From the NCBI GenBank assembly GCA_018806915.1, contig JAGKQI010000018.1, positions 62,001-126,000 on the forward strand: a stretch of 64,000 bases of DNA, written 5' to 3'. A program made the position numbers and the translations under genes. Shown one piece after another: positions 12,031-23,592 of the stretch. This DNA comes from Phytophthora colocasiae (taxonomy: Eukaryota; Oomycota; Peronosporomycetes; Peronosporales; Peronosporaceae). Position 1 is the first letter of the stretch; each line of letters opens with the position of its first letter. The notes below the pieces were generated by a model, which had not been told where the DNA came from, ran no database searches, and was given only the letters and a program-made list of their open reading frames with translations.

Positions 12031-12731
12031 TCGATCAACCATCTCGGTCATCGATCTTGGTCCACCGTCTTGAACAATGATCCCGATCAGCAGCCTTCAT
12101 ACTTGATCTCGCGTGCCTGCGTCGTCGACATTCCAGGTCTTGAGCTTCCCAGACTTGATCACCACTCCCCACGCGACTAACACTGCCATCAGGTCCCCTC
12201 GGCAGCATCTCACGGTTATGTTGTCACCGGCCCACCATAGATCACACCGATCCCGACCCTCTGCCGCCTTGATCTCCTTCTCATGCGACCTCAGGCAAGG
12301 CGCCCTTTTCTCCTCCGACCCTGAGCCGCCACGCGGGACCGCACGACGGGTTCTCCAATCACTTAGTCTCACTTGACCAAGACGCCATCCATTCATCGCT
12401 GGCGAGATCCAGACGAACATCGATCTGGATCCATTCGTCAGCCATCGTTCGCGCAATCTGGGGTCATCAACTGACATCTTGCTTCGCCAGAGGCCCCTGT
12501 CGCTTGATCCGACTCTCTTAGGGCCTGACGTTTGCCTTTTCTCGGATTTCTTATTCGCGCTTCACCACATCCGCCCCCAGCCTGCAAGTTGGTCCGTCTC
12601 GGTCCACTTCAGGTCTCATTCTCCAATCTTCAGCCCAAGGCACAAGTCACCCCGACAACACTTCGACCACCACCAACGGATCCCTTCCAGTCTCCATAAG
12701 CCAGCAAGGAAGTGATCCCGGGAGCGATTAT

Positions 12732-13742
12732 TTGCCTACACCTCCCGATTCCCCAAGATCCCCCGACGGTCCGCCATCTCCCCATTCCGACATCTCGCGA
12801 CGTTCGTCGGGTCCGGCTCCAGACCACGCACGCCCGCTCTCATCCGATGAGGCTGGGCCGATGCCGGAAGCAGTCCAGGGTGGGATCGCCTGGTGCGCGA
12901 ACGTGATCAACTAAGTCGTGAAGCCATGGAACTTCGGGCGCATGTCGACGCCATGGAGCGGTTCCGGGCAGACCAGCAGGGCGAGATTGCGCGTCTGGAG
13001 CGCGAGATCGCTGATCTCGCGGAGGAAGCCTCTGATCTCGATGGATTGCGTATGCAGGTTCACCAGCTCCGATCCGGAACGCGACGAGTTCGCGCGGCGT
13101 CTCAACTCTGCCCAGGCAGACCTAGATCGAGCTACAGAGGACAGGGATCGTCTGACCGAAGAGGTGGAACAAGCCACCAACGAGATCCAGGATCTCCAGG
13201 CGGGAAGCCCGGATCCCATGCTTGCGATCTGGCTGAGGCGAAGCAAGACTCCATCACTGCCAAGGCCAGCTACAACCGGATCTCGGCTGATCTTGCACAT
13301 CTCCAACTGGATTCCAGCCCCACGCCTTCGACAGGGGCTCCCACCCGATTGGCCCTGGCTGAGCGAGATCGAGCCTTGGCGGACTCCGCCCGAGCGATCG
13401 CTTCCCCTGACCAGTATCGCTGGTGAACGTGACCTAGCCACCGATCAACTCGCCCACGCTAACTCCGAACTGAACCGAGTCACTTCGGAGCGGGATCGCC
13501 TACTCGTGGAACGAGACCAAGCGTTCGCAGATCGTGACAGAGCACAGGCGGATCTCAGCGCCGAGCGACAACGATCCGCTCGTCTAGAGTGCGCATATAG
13601 TCTAGATCCCCTCCACCTGACCATGATCACTCATATTCTGTTTGTCGTAGAGGATGATCTGATCGGTACACATGCCGAAGTGCAGGAGTTAGAAGCGAGT
13701 CTTCAGGCATTGCAGGAGAACTACGATCAGGCAGAAAGGTGA
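12732..13742 (+). CDS. Antisense coiled-coil ORF region of the Gypsy element
   Basis: On the plus strand, opposite to gag-pol, three overlapping frames together encode a long heptad-rich protein: RERDQLSREAMELRAHVDAMERF, then DEFARRLNSAQADLDRATEDRDRLTEEV, then ERDLATDQLAHANSEL and ERDQAFADRDRAQADL. A Pro/Ser-rich start (PTPPDSPRSPDGPPSP) precedes them. The same character jumps from frame to frame, so one coding region with two or three frame shifts is the best reading. It lies between integrase and the 3' LTR, where plant Tat-lineage elements carry an antisense ORF. Function is unknown. Chance is unlikely given the repeated ERD heptads, but GATC-rich repeats alone could produce part of the bias. 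Confidence 0.5.
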
Positions 13743-13747
13743 CGTAA

Positions 13748-15289
13748 ATGGCGACCACCAACGTCCTGACCAGGAAACTGGTGTCTCGGCTCCGCGCTGC
13801 TCAAGATGAACGGGGGGTCAAACGTGCTCTCAGTCCGCCCCCATCTCCTGCTACATCGCCCCCGCACAAGACCTCGCGGACGGAGCCTCCCCCGGCCGAT
13901 CACGACGCGGCCCCACCCGATGTTCCCGCTGGAGACCAACCCGGTGGCCAGGCCCAGGCGACCGAGCTCGAAGAAAAGCACGAGGATAGCCCAGACCCCT
14001 TCGATCTGGGTCCTGAACCCGCGATCCCGACTGGGCCGGATGCGGAGAAAGCAGATCGCACCCAGGCCACCTCGCAAGTGACCGTGGAAGCACCTTCCCC
14101 GAAGAAGGGTGGCTCGGATCGGTCCAAACGTAAACCCGATCCAGAGCATGACGATGACGCGGAGGATTCTGGCGCTGGATCCGACGACGCTCTTCGGGCT
14201 ACGATACTCCGATTCGCTGTCGTGGCACCGCCGGCATGGAAATCCTCCTCCAGCATCCGGTGATCAAGGGGCCTGCTCCATCGACGCCTCCGGCGCAGCC
14301 GACACCTCCGGGCGGCAGTTCCCCACAGACTCCGATCACTTCTCCTCAGGGGTCCCCGAGGTAGTCCAGCTGGCGGGAGCCCTCCCGGTGGGGATCTCCG
14401 GGTGGCGGCTCTCCCGGCGGCTCGCCACGCCCCAGCTGCACCCTCCCTGTTCGCGATCAGCTCGTCTATTCCCGGGTATGCGAACGTCCGGCAGTTTGCG
14501 GCTGGTGATGTCTTCCGTGGGATCCGATGTTCGTCGGAACTTTGGCGATCATCGGTATGATCCTCTCCACATTGTCCAAGAGGCTGCTGCTACCTCCCGG
14601 ATTCCTCTACCCCGCGAGATCACCGGCTAATCGCCCTTCCCGAGCCGGGGTCGGTTGGTTGGCTAGCCTGATCACTGGGCCCAACGTGCAGGCCCTACTT
14701 GCTACCCGACCTTGGGAGGTGCTCCGCAACCGACCGGCCCCTCACCTTCGATCTCGGTCTACATCGTCGTGCTGGAACCATGCTGGGGCAGATCGCGGAT
14801 GCCTACGCCGCCTTCGAGTCAGATCACCTGCAGGCCTACTGGGAATCGACCCATTATCTCGAGATCCCACGAAGGCGATGTATGAAGCTGATCCTGATCT
14901 CCGTCGGTATTACCTCGAGCGTCGGCAACGGCGTAGCCGTACCGGAGAACGTTGGCGGCTGCTGTTGGGACGATTCCTGCCCATGATGAGGGCGATGTGG
15001 GCGGACATCGATCTTCTGCTCGATCCCTACTTCCTGCACTTCCCTACTATCCGTGATCCGGGTATACTGGTACCCCGGATCGGCCTCCCGAATGGCTAAC
15101 CTGGCCCAGCCGACTCTGAACCGACCGGAGCCCACCGATCTGATCTCTGCGTTGGCAGAATGCGATCAGGAGGACCCTTGGCGCAACCATTACCGCGATC
15201 GGCCGGCAGATCACCCGTCCCGGCAGATCCCACGGCTCGAAAACAAGTTTAACCCGCCTGCTCCACCTACACCTCCTGGGACTCCCTGA
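13748..15289 (+). CDS. Second antisense ORF region of the Gypsy element, frame-broken
   Basis: Starts six bases after the coiled-coil frame with ATG 13748. The first 172 codons are Pro/Ser/Asp-rich with basic patches (SPPPSPATSPPHKTSRTEPPP and DRSKRKPDPEHDDD, a likely nuclear-signal stretch). The character continues in other frames to about 15099, with a hydrophobic patch and a charged helix-rich part (LRRYYLERRQRRSRTGERWRLLLGRFLPMM). No known domain was recognised. Upstream and downstream halves lie in three frames, so it is not translatable as it stands. Whether it forms one product with the coiled-coil region is inference. Confidence 0.4.
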
Positions 15290-15643
15290 TCCCGCGATCT
15301 CGACCAGTCCGGAGGTGATCAGCTGAGCCCGGAGTCGGTCAGCACGCTTACATATTCTTTATCACGATCCGGTACCTCACCACGCAATCCCGACTCCAGC
15401 CTAGCTTCTTTTCAATTCCACGTAATTTTCCCAACTGCAAAGATCAGCGTTCTTCTCCATACTTGCTCCACAGTTTCGATCCCACTTAGCATCTTCGAAA
15501 TCTCCACACCTTCCATCCAATCACTCCGGTTTCACATGCATATACAAGAAAAATATAAAATCTCCACGAAAAATATAAAATCTCCACATCCGATCCAGAT
15601 AGACATCCAGATCAGCATCCGCGATCTCGGCGTTGTGACCCGG
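15290..15643. other. Spacer between antisense ORFs and chromodomain
   Basis: No gene seen. It is GATC-rich at its start and AT-rich around 15540-15590, with a direct repeat AAAAATATAAAATCTCCAC. Transcripts from both strands of the element would converge here, so poly(A) signals of both are expected, but none was assigned. Confidence 0.35.
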
Positions 15644-15961
15644 TCACGTCGCCTTCTCTGCGTCTACACCTCTTCGTGCGACTGCATCACGCCAAACCGA
15701 TTTCAGTTGCGCATGATCACGTAGGAACGCGCTCAGTATGGCTCCACAGTTAAGATCAGCTTCGTCGACCCAAGTTGGTTCATCATAACCGACCCAGTGC
15801 ACCAGGAATTCGATAGATCCGGCCGTAGCGAGTCCGTTTCCCACTTCGCATGTCCGAGATCCGTTCGACCTCGTACTCGTCGGCATCAGATCTGGGACCC
15901 AACTGTCCTCCGGAAGGAGGATCTCATCGAAATCTAGCCGATCTGCTTCATCCACAGTCAA
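15644..15961 (-). CDS. Chromodomain-like C-terminus of the Gypsy integrase
   Basis: The segment EFLVHWVGYDEPTWVDEADL followed by an alpha-helical tail (AILSAFLRDH) is the chromodomain pattern: beta strands with a conserved W-GY, a downstream W, then a helix. In chromoviruses this module reads histone marks and steers insertion into heterochromatin. It overlaps the integrase frame by 14 bases in another frame. Only two of the aromatic cage positions can be recognised, so marks bound cannot be predicted. Confidence 0.65.
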   Translation of the reverse strand: MTVDEADRLDFDEILLPEDSWVPDLMPTSTRSNGSRTCEVGNGLATAGSIEFLVHWVGYDEPTWVDEADLNCGAILSAFLRDHAQLKSVWRDAVARRGVDAEKAT

Positions 15962-17365
15962 CTCGACCCGCGGTCGATCCGGAAAAATTCCGCACCAGCT
16001 TTAGCTTAGAAACATGGACCACTGGAAAGATATGGTAATCAGATCCCGCGATCTCCAGCTTGATCGTGAATTCGTTGGGCTTCTCTGCAACACGGAACGG
16101 GCCGTGCCAAAGGTGAGCGAGTTTACGTGCATACCCTTCCTTCACACGATCTAGGTATAGCCAAACTCGTGATCCAGCTTCGATCTGATGCGGATCGACA
16201 TCCTCATTGTGCTGATCGGCTCGATCTGCAATCGCCTCTCGTAGTCTAGCGTTGACCTGCTCTCGCGACTGCTGGTAGTATCTCTGAACCCGATACCTCC
16301 ACCGTCTTGGATCGCGATCGTGGCGTCTGGTCGATCCGATCCGGGATCGTTGCCTCAACGTCGATCTCGGATCCCATCCATGTACCAGGTAATGAGGGTA
16401 TCTCCCCGAACCCGATCGTGAGCCGTGTTAATGGCGAACGTCAGTCTCTCCGCGTATTCATCCCAGTCCTTCTGATCGAGATCTTGAACATACATCTTGA
16501 TCGCCCTAGTCGCCGTTTGCACCATCCGTTCCGCAGTCCCGTTGGCTTGCGGCCGGTAGGCCATCGTCGCCCGTTGTCGCTGCCCCAGGATCTTATTGAA
16601 CGATCTGAAGAAGTCGGACATGAAACCCGGTTCTCGATCGTGCCTGATCATCTCGCTAGCACCAAATCTGCGGAACACGCATTCTTCATAAGATTCCGCG
16701 ACGGTCTGGGCCGATCGGGAGGAACTGGCCTTTGCGATCACATATCCCGTGAACAGATCGACCCAGATCAGTAGTTCGGTGTTGCCTTTGTTGGATCTGG
16801 GCAGAGAAGGTATGTGATCCATTGCTATGATCTGGAATGGGTATGTCGCCTGCAGATTCCCCGGCGACTCGCCCCGGATCGTGGGTCTCCCCTTCCGGTC
16901 TCACAATCTACACACTCGCCTGCATATCGCTGCACGCTCCGATATAATCCCCTCCAGTGAAATGATCTCCGGATCCGCTGATAAGTGCGTCCGATCCCTG
17001 ATGTCCTCCTTCCAGAGTCGTATGATAGTGGTGGAGGACATCCTGCTGTAGCGTTTCTGGAACTACAAGTCTCATCAGGCGATCGCGATCACCTCTTGAT
17101 CTCGGCCCTGGTGGATGCAGTAAAACAACAGATCTTGTTCATCTACCTCGTACTCGGAGGCGATCTTGGCGTAGGATCCGGATTCGGCTCGAGTAAGATC
17201 CGCGATCTGCCCAGCCAGGTACTTCTTTAGTCCTGCGATCCAGACCTCCTCGTCCTGGGCTCGCCTGATCCGATCAACCCGCATCTCCCGGATCAGTTCC
17301 TCTCGCAAGACAGCGGCGCCAGGTCGCGCTCGGGCTGCACGCGTGGCTACTGCCGACACTTGCAC
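15948..17365 (-). CDS. Gypsy integrase, frame-broken
   Basis: Integrase inserts the cDNA. The HHCC zinc finger is visible across 17040-16890 (HYHTTLEGGHQGS, then FHWRGLYRSVQRY and CVDC in the next frame). The catalytic core is in 16822-16355 with WVDLFTGYV, RHDREPGF and NGTAERM as the D, D, E positions. The C-terminal part, 16358-15948, has the GPY/F-type block LAHLWHGPFRV. At least two frame changes interrupt it. A chromodomain follows directly. Confidence 0.8.
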
Positions 17366-17398
17366 AGATCGATCTTCAACTCGAGGATCAACACCTCA

Positions 17399-18385
17399 TT
17401 AAGCCGATTCAGGGTGATCAGGATCGCATCGATCTGTCTCATCGTGGACTTCGATCCCGCTTCCTCGCTGCAGCGCGGCACTCGCCAAGCTATCTGCGCT
17501 CCCATTCCAGTCTCTCTTCACATGGACCAGCTCGTGATCTCCCCAATTCCGCAAGTGATCTAGCACCTTCTGTTTCAGTAGCGTCAATCCTGGCGCCTTG
17601 CAGTCGATCTCGCCCCGGACTTGTCGGATTACCAGATTCGAATCGCCACAAACGACCAAACGGCGGCGTTCTAACTGTGCGATCATGCCAAGACCTAGCA
17701 AGAGTCCACGGTATTCCGCTTCATTGACAGTGAGGCTTTCCAGCATAATCCGATCTAGCCTTGATCACCTTCCACTTTGGTAAACTCCACACGATCGCGC
17801 TGAAAGCGCCTCCTCCTCGTTTCACGCGTGCCGATCCGTCGAAACTTATAACCCACAACTCCTCATCTGGGTCTACAGTGGGGATCGGCATCTGGATCCG
17901 ACGTTTTGGCTCCTTTCGCGGCGCGATCGCGATCAGAGCTTCGTCGATCTCCGATCGGGGCGTTATGTTAGCTGCGATCGCCCCCAGTATTTCATCCTCC
18001 CCCTTCGTACACTTCGTGATCTCGAGTGTCCACGGGGACAGAAGAGCAGACCATTGTCCCAGACGTCCTTGGAGGCCGGCTGACTTGAACAGCCAGGCAA
18101 GCGTCGAGTGTCAGGTTAGGACCTTGATCCGACGTCCCACCAACAAGGTGTAGTGTAGATCCAAGATCCGAAGTAGAGCTAACACCTCCTTTTCGGCAAC
18201 ATTATAATTCCAGCTCGTTGGTCTTCAAAGGTTCGGCTGGCAAACGCGACCGGGTGGTAGATCTGGTCGTGTTCCTGCATTAGTGCGGCGGAAATCGCCC
18301 AGTCACTAGCGTACACGATCACCACGGGTAACTTCGTCGTGTCGAAGTGGCGAAGGATCGGGGTCGACGCGATCTTGGTCTTCAA
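17399..18385 (-). CDS. Two RNase H domains in tandem (Ty3-type and plant/archaeal-type)
   Basis: First domain, 18385 to about 17990: VVIVYASDWAISAALMQEHD (first Asp), NYNVAEKEVLALL (Glu), then VLT-stop-HSTLAWLF, where a TGA (18113-18111) falls next to the position of a catalytic Asp. Second domain, about 17866-17399: WVISFDGSARVKRGGGAFSA, NEAEYRGLLLGLG, VVCGDSNLVIRQVRGEI and HVKRDWNGSADSLA. These give the four acidic residues D, E, D, D of a separate RNase H of the plant/archaeal type. The first copy looks like a degenerate tether and the second like the active enzyme, as known for plant Tat elements. Frame changes lie near 18180 and 17750. Confidence 0.75.
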
Positions 18386-18422
18386 GGCTGTAAACGCCCT
18401 GTATGCCCTACCCCACCTCTCG

Positions 18423-19960
18423 TCACCCAGTCTTTAGGCCCAGGTTGGTTCCGATCTCGCTTGAACAGGGTGAAGACATCGCCCCCCCGTCAGGCTCCGG
18501 TGTAGTATCGCTTCTTTGGGTCGGGCTATCTAGCGATCTATCGATCCGACTTAAGCGCGACGGGATCTTGGTGATCAGGTCCATGCTATCCATGATCTTT
18601 CGTAGATCTGGTCGCTTCTTCAGTTCTGCGAACTCCACCTCACGTAGTTCATATAGGACCGATGCATAGATCGCATAATCCTCGATGAACCGACTATAGT
18701 AATTCAAACTTCCAAGGAACGATTGCATGGATCAGAGTGATCCAGGGAATGGTAGATCCGTCAGAGACTCTTCAGGTCCTTCGGGTTTGCCTCCAATCCA
18801 TCGATCGACACTTTGTGTCCGAGATATTCCACCTTATCCATGCCCCAGAAGCTCTTTGCCACACTGATCGAGAGATTCCACTTATCGCAGGCCTCCAATA
18901 GGCCTTCCACCCGATCGCACATTTGATCCCATGATCCAGCCGTGATCAAGATATCGTCGATGTATGATCTCCGACCTAGCACCGACGGACGACCGGGATC
19001 TTCCGGGATCCCTGATTCGAACACATCCGCAGAGCCTTCCACATCTCCGGACTGGGAGATCTTCAGAAATCCATATAGGGCATTGTCCACAAGGCGTTGA
19101 TAGATCTGAGGAGCGTTCTTCAGCCCGAACGGCATGCGATTCCACTCGAAAAGGCCAAATGGAGTGATGAAAGCCGAGATCGCGCGAGCTCGATCGGTCA
19201 TTGATACGACCCAGAATCCACTCGCCATGTCTAATGAACAATACCACAGAACCTTGTCAAGATCTTCTAACAGGTCATTGATCAGAGGCATTGGGTAGAT
19301 CATCAGCCTCGTGAGACCGTTCACCAGCCGATAATCGATACATAGTCGGATGTCCACGCCGTTCTTCTTGATGATCACCACGATCGGAGATGCCCATGGC
19401 GAGGTCGATGGCCGGATGATCTTGGCAGCTAGGAGTCCTTTGATAAGATCCGATACTTTCTCGCGAAACTGTGGCGCCACCTTTCGGACTCGTTGTGCGA
19501 TCGGCTTTGCATCACCCACGTCGATATCGCATATAACACCCTTGGCCGCTGGAGGAAGTGCGTTTCCCTTTCCGATCAGGAGATGTCGCTTCTTCCAAAT
19601 AATCTGTCGAAGTTTCTCGATCTCCTCCGGGGTAGCCGATCCCGGATTCCCTACTTGCAGATCTTCAATCCTGACTTCTTCGGTGGTGGAGATCTGGATC
19701 TCTGGTACTACTGCGAGATTATCGGCTAGATCTTCGGTCGAAAAATCACCACTTTCGTGTAAGTGGGTCTGATCAGCGTTCTCGATCCCTTCAGGAGATG
19801 TCGGATCCGGTTCATCCGTTGATTGATCACGCAGCCTATCGTCCTTGGCTGTCAAGATCGGGGTGTCTTTAACCCTGGGGACGGCATCGGCGTCGGATTC
19901 ATGTTTGATCTCGATTTGAAAATCTGGTTTTTCTGTTTTTCCTCGATCTCTTCTTCGCAT
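18423..19960 (-). CDS. pol: Gypsy reverse transcriptase domain
   Basis: The frame 19960-18761 has the seven-block RT pattern: PIAQRVRKVAPQFREKV, IRPSTSPWASPIVVIIKKNG, RLCIDYRLVN, LDMASGFW, FITPFGLFEWNRMPFGLKNAP and the catalytic YIDDIL at 18951-18966. The connection segment with a typical Ty3 pattern (MQSFLGSLNYYSRFI) continues in another frame, 18728-18423, so one shift separates them. A short insertion after the LKNAP block (SGDVEGSADVFESGIPED) is unusual for the domain. Confidence 0.85.
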
Positions 19961-20442
19961 GTCCGATCTGTCCGATCTGGGGCCTGATCTGGCAAGCTCT
20001 CATTCGTCTCAGTCTCACCGCCCCAGCTTCGCCACTCGGGGTCTTGTCGGAACTGATCGTGATCGGTGGGGTATCCATGGGATCCGGTTGGGGATCGATG
20101 AATGCGACCTTGACTTCGGCTGTATCGGTTGGTGATCGCGGTTCCGGTGTCGATATTGGTGCAGGATCAGGGTCGGTCCTGGTTGCCCCACCTCGGCGGA
20201 GTATGGATCGCGGCGTAACGTAGGTCGGCCGTTCGACCGACGGTAAGGGATCTCCACGGATTCCTGAGGTTCTGGTCTTGCGTCCACAGTCGCTTCTGAG
20301 AGCTAGATTCTGCCACTCCATGTAACGTCGGGATCCGATCGACACAAACCCGGGAATCGAGGCACTTTTTCCTGATCAAGTACCATTCCAACATGTAATC
20401 TGTGATCCAGTCGTAAAGTCTTCTCGCTCAAATTCGTGATCA

Positions 20443-20947
20443 CTAAAGTACCGAGTTCGGCCGGGTCCATTCACCACTGTAGGTACCCATTGGTCGCCTC
20501 TGGTCACCCACAATTTTTCTGTCGCCGATAATTTCACTCTCGATGCGATCTCTTCCAGATCCCCCAACTGGGATATGTAGATCTTCCTCCAATTTTACCG
20601 ATCTTACCTTCTCCCCGTATAATCTCTTGCGACCACTAAGTGGGATCCCCACTTCATTAGGTAAGCACATCGATCCCTTCGCCAGATCCATCCGGACTCC
20701 AGCCGGGATCATGAAATCCATACCCAGGATCGCATCTTGCCCGGATAGATCCCCGATCCAAATATCGAAAAAAGTAGACCAAGTATCCCGCAAGCGTGAT
20801 CTTGATCCTCGTTCTTCCCTCCGGTGGTGTACACATTATCACCGATCCCAACACCTCCTGTCTCTGACTAGTGTCAAAGTGGCACCCAACCTTACGAGCA
20901 AAGGCGGTATCCAAGATGGATACCTCGGCGCCAGTGTCCAGGAGCAA
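20443..20947 (-). CDS. Gypsy aspartic protease domain, frameshifted
   Basis: Retropepsin cuts the polyprotein. The active-site motif LLDTGAEVSILD is in the 20947-20657 frame, and the second conserved block DAILGMDFM is in the overlapping frame 20793-20443. The frames join after ITLAG by a one-base change near 20780, so the domain is complete in content but broken in frame. An unclear linker (20376-19960) leads on to the reverse transcriptase. Confidence 0.7.
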
Positions 20948-21261
20948 GATCGCTCTTTCGTGATTGATCTTGCCTGAGATCTTGGCTTGGCGGAACCATT
21001 TTCCGGGTGCGTGGTATTTCCAATACCCCTGGACTCTCCTTCCTTGAGATCCAGAGCCACTTCCGCACCAGATCGATAGAACTCATCGATCCGGGGAAGA
21101 CTCGCGATCTTAGCAGTATACGAATGCAACTTACATGTATTACCGCGCAGATCCGAATTCTCCCTATCTTGGATCTCTCGATTTCTTGTTCACATATGCA
21201 TAGATGCAAGTACTCAGAACGCTCGGCTCGTACCGGTTTCCAAACCGGCGAGCGTCCTAGT

Positions 21262-23592
21262 TTAACATCTTCTCCACCTTCTCGGGAACAATCCGGCATG
21301 TCGGGTCGGGTCGTACCACTTGCGGATCTGGTTGTAGGAATTCTTCCATGGGGCATTCTCAGCTTCATGGATCTCCCCACAACCACGGCAGGTATACAGA
21401 CAGCGATCCGTTGGGTGACCCCTCTTCCCGCACTTTTCACAAGTTAGACGTCTCCAGCAGTCCAGATCCGTATGCTTCCGCGATCCACAGTGTGAACAGC
21501 GACCTCGATCGTGGTCTGACGTACCCCTGCGATCCGCGATCCGGCCTCGATCTTGCGCGTTCACCTGCGATCGCGACTGATCCTGTTGGTGGGGAACGCC
21601 CCCAGTGCCGATCTGCTTGTCTTCCGACGCGGCAAGATATATCCTCCGGAGATCGCCTTCAGAATCGGATCCGTCCGATCCGGATACTTCCTCTGATTCC
21701 GAGCTCGGATCTTGGGCTTGGATCGCCCGTACCACCGCTCGGGTGGCTGCCGCCGGGGCACTGGCCGGTGCCTTTTGTCTGTACTTCGATCCGAACGCAG
21801 ATTTACGCTGTCTGCTTTTCGCCCGTTCCCGGGCACGAAGTACTTCCTCAAGTTCATCGACGTCATTCAGCCGGAGTAGGGTCAGCCGATCCGCTAACTC
21901 CGGATCTCCCAATGTCTCGATATAGTGATCTACATGTTCCCGGCGGGCCTTAGGGCTCCCATCCTTGATCTTCAGTCTAGCACGTAAAGCCGCCACGTTG
22001 AGCCGGTAGAGGTAATCAAGGGGAGTTTCTTCCGATCGCTTGCGAGCGTAATAGTATTGCCACGCGACCGACATACCCAACCCACAATACTGGGTCTGGA
22101 AACTGTCCAACAGATCTGCCCACTTGGTTTTCGTCGTTCGACTGAGCTGCCTGTACCAGTTCTTTGCCGGTCCCACCATCAGATCTGCAAACGTGAGGCA
22201 TTTTTCTTCTTCCGTAGCCTGATCACGCTGGAACGCTGACTTGACCTTACTGATCCAGGCCCGAGCGCGATCTTCGTCCAGATCTTTACCCGCAAAATCT
22301 TTCAGATCTGAGATTGCTGAGATCCGGACCCGCTGGATCATCGACGATCCTCCTTGACCGATCGCCGCGGATGCGATCGCTGCTCGGCTCGACATCTGTC
22401 CACCGGAACTTGGTATGCCCATATCGTCCGGATCGTATTCCCATGCATCCGGATCCGAGGCCGTAACGGACTCCATTTCAACATCCAACTCCCCTTTGAT
22501 CGGCGATCGGGGTGTCGCGAGATTCCGTTCTTTTAAGAAACGATCCATCGCCATTTGAAAGTAGTCGTCCAGCTTGTTGCTCGATCCCGTGGAATTAGTC
22601 GTCGGCGCGGTCTGGTCTGTCCGGGTCCGGCGATTTTCTTGCTGATCAGGTGTCTTAGCCTCCAGTTTCGTGGCCATCGATCGTGTATCTTGTTTCTTCA
22701 TACGCGATTTCACGAATTTGGCACCGGAGGGGCCTAACGACATGCGTTGCAGCCTTCTCGGGCTGTCGGAATCTGGTTCCGAGGTCGCTGACGCGTAGCA
22801 TGACGATCCAGTCTGATAACCTAGATCGGGCGTCAGTGGGCGTTCGCCGACCAAGACTTTGAGAGAGTTGAATAGGTCATGGGTTGCATACTGAATCGCT
22901 TCCAGTTCCAGGTCAAATAGAGAGTTTGGGTCGAATTCTCCAGCCACTAAACCAGCCTCTTGGAGCAGATCAAGTAGAATCTTCACCGCGTTCAGGCGGT
23001 CCGGAGCTAGTCCGGGGTTTCGACACTGGGCCGGTGAGGTTACCGATCTGGCGGACTTGTATGATCGTAAGAACGGGGTCGTTAAGCAAGGTCTCGCTTA
23101 GCATCTTCCTGTAATAGGCCTGCTCGATCGCGTCCTTGGTAATCGTCGATCCCGGGCTGATCATGTCTTCTGGCTCTGAGTCTGGAGCTTTCAATTTTCG
23201 TCCGGGTGCTCTTTGATCTTCTTTTTCTTGGTCGATCTTGAGGCAACAGTGGACTTGAAGTGAGCAGATTAGGTTTCCAGCTTTGCTGATTCCTTATCGC
23301 TCGTGTGCGGATCTCGATTCTCATCGAGATCCGCGGTGGCCTCGAAGAGGGCCTTGGGATGAATTCGAGGTTTTTCTTCAAGATCTGGATTGCGATCCAG
23401 GTCTGCCTCGTGCCTGTCAGTAGAGATCCTCCCAGAACTCTGCTGATCTGTGGATCTTTCCGTTTTCAGTGGTGCCTCCGCCGATCCAACATTCGTAGGC
23501 ACTTCTTCCCCTTGTTCTTCCTTAATCTTGACATCTTCTTGGGACTCACGGTGATATCTGAAGTCACCAGAAGATCCGGGCACGCGCACCAT
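21262..23592 (-). CDS. gag: Gypsy gag polyprotein (capsid and zinc knuckles), frame-broken
   Basis: Gag builds the virus-like particle and binds the element RNA. The main frame, 22986-21262, has a capsid segment (WYRQLSRTTKTKWADLLDSF, typical of Ty3-type gag), a Ser/Asp-rich linker, then three Cys/His knuckles (CSHCGSRKHTDLDC, CEKCGKRGHPTDRC and a CRGCGEIH variant). The N-terminal part lies in two other segments: 23592-23269, and 23194-22970, where NDPVLTIIQVRQIGNL passes by a frame change into NPGLAPDRLNAVKILL of the main frame. Two frame shifts are therefore needed to read the whole. ATG 23592 sits right at the LTR edge. The copy is probably inactive, or the shifts are assembly indels. Confidence 0.75.
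23575..23591 (-). other. Primer-binding site of the Gypsy element
   Basis: On the minus strand the sequence TGGTGCGCGTGCCCGGA starts one base after the 5' LTR. TGG is the complement of a tRNA CCA end, and the whole would pair with a tRNA 3' end reading TCCGGGCACGCGCACCA. I could not name the tRNA. The ATG at 23592-23590 overlaps this site. Confidence 0.6.

Larger units (their letters stand above)
10781..12569 (-). repeat. 3' LTR of the Gypsy element
   Basis: 1,789 bp, bounded by TGTGGTG and CACCACA. It matches the copy at 23593-25131 with few substitutions. It is 250 bp longer because it holds a duplicated 191-bp segment (11390-11771) and a longer GATC-rich array (11931-12030). A purine-rich tract (CTGGGGGCGGA on the minus strand, 12570-12580) directly precedes it and would serve as the polypurine primer. 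Confidence 0.9.

Noticed and set aside
11880..12035. Possible CRISPR-like array in the GATC-rich repeats
   Set aside because: Repeats are contiguous octamers without spacers, in a eukaryotic LTR.
12097..12477. 126-codon minus-strand ORF present in both LTRs (also 24660-25040)
   Set aside because: It is identical in both copies because LTRs are copies of one sequence; no known LTR-encoded protein resembles it, so it was not called as a gene.
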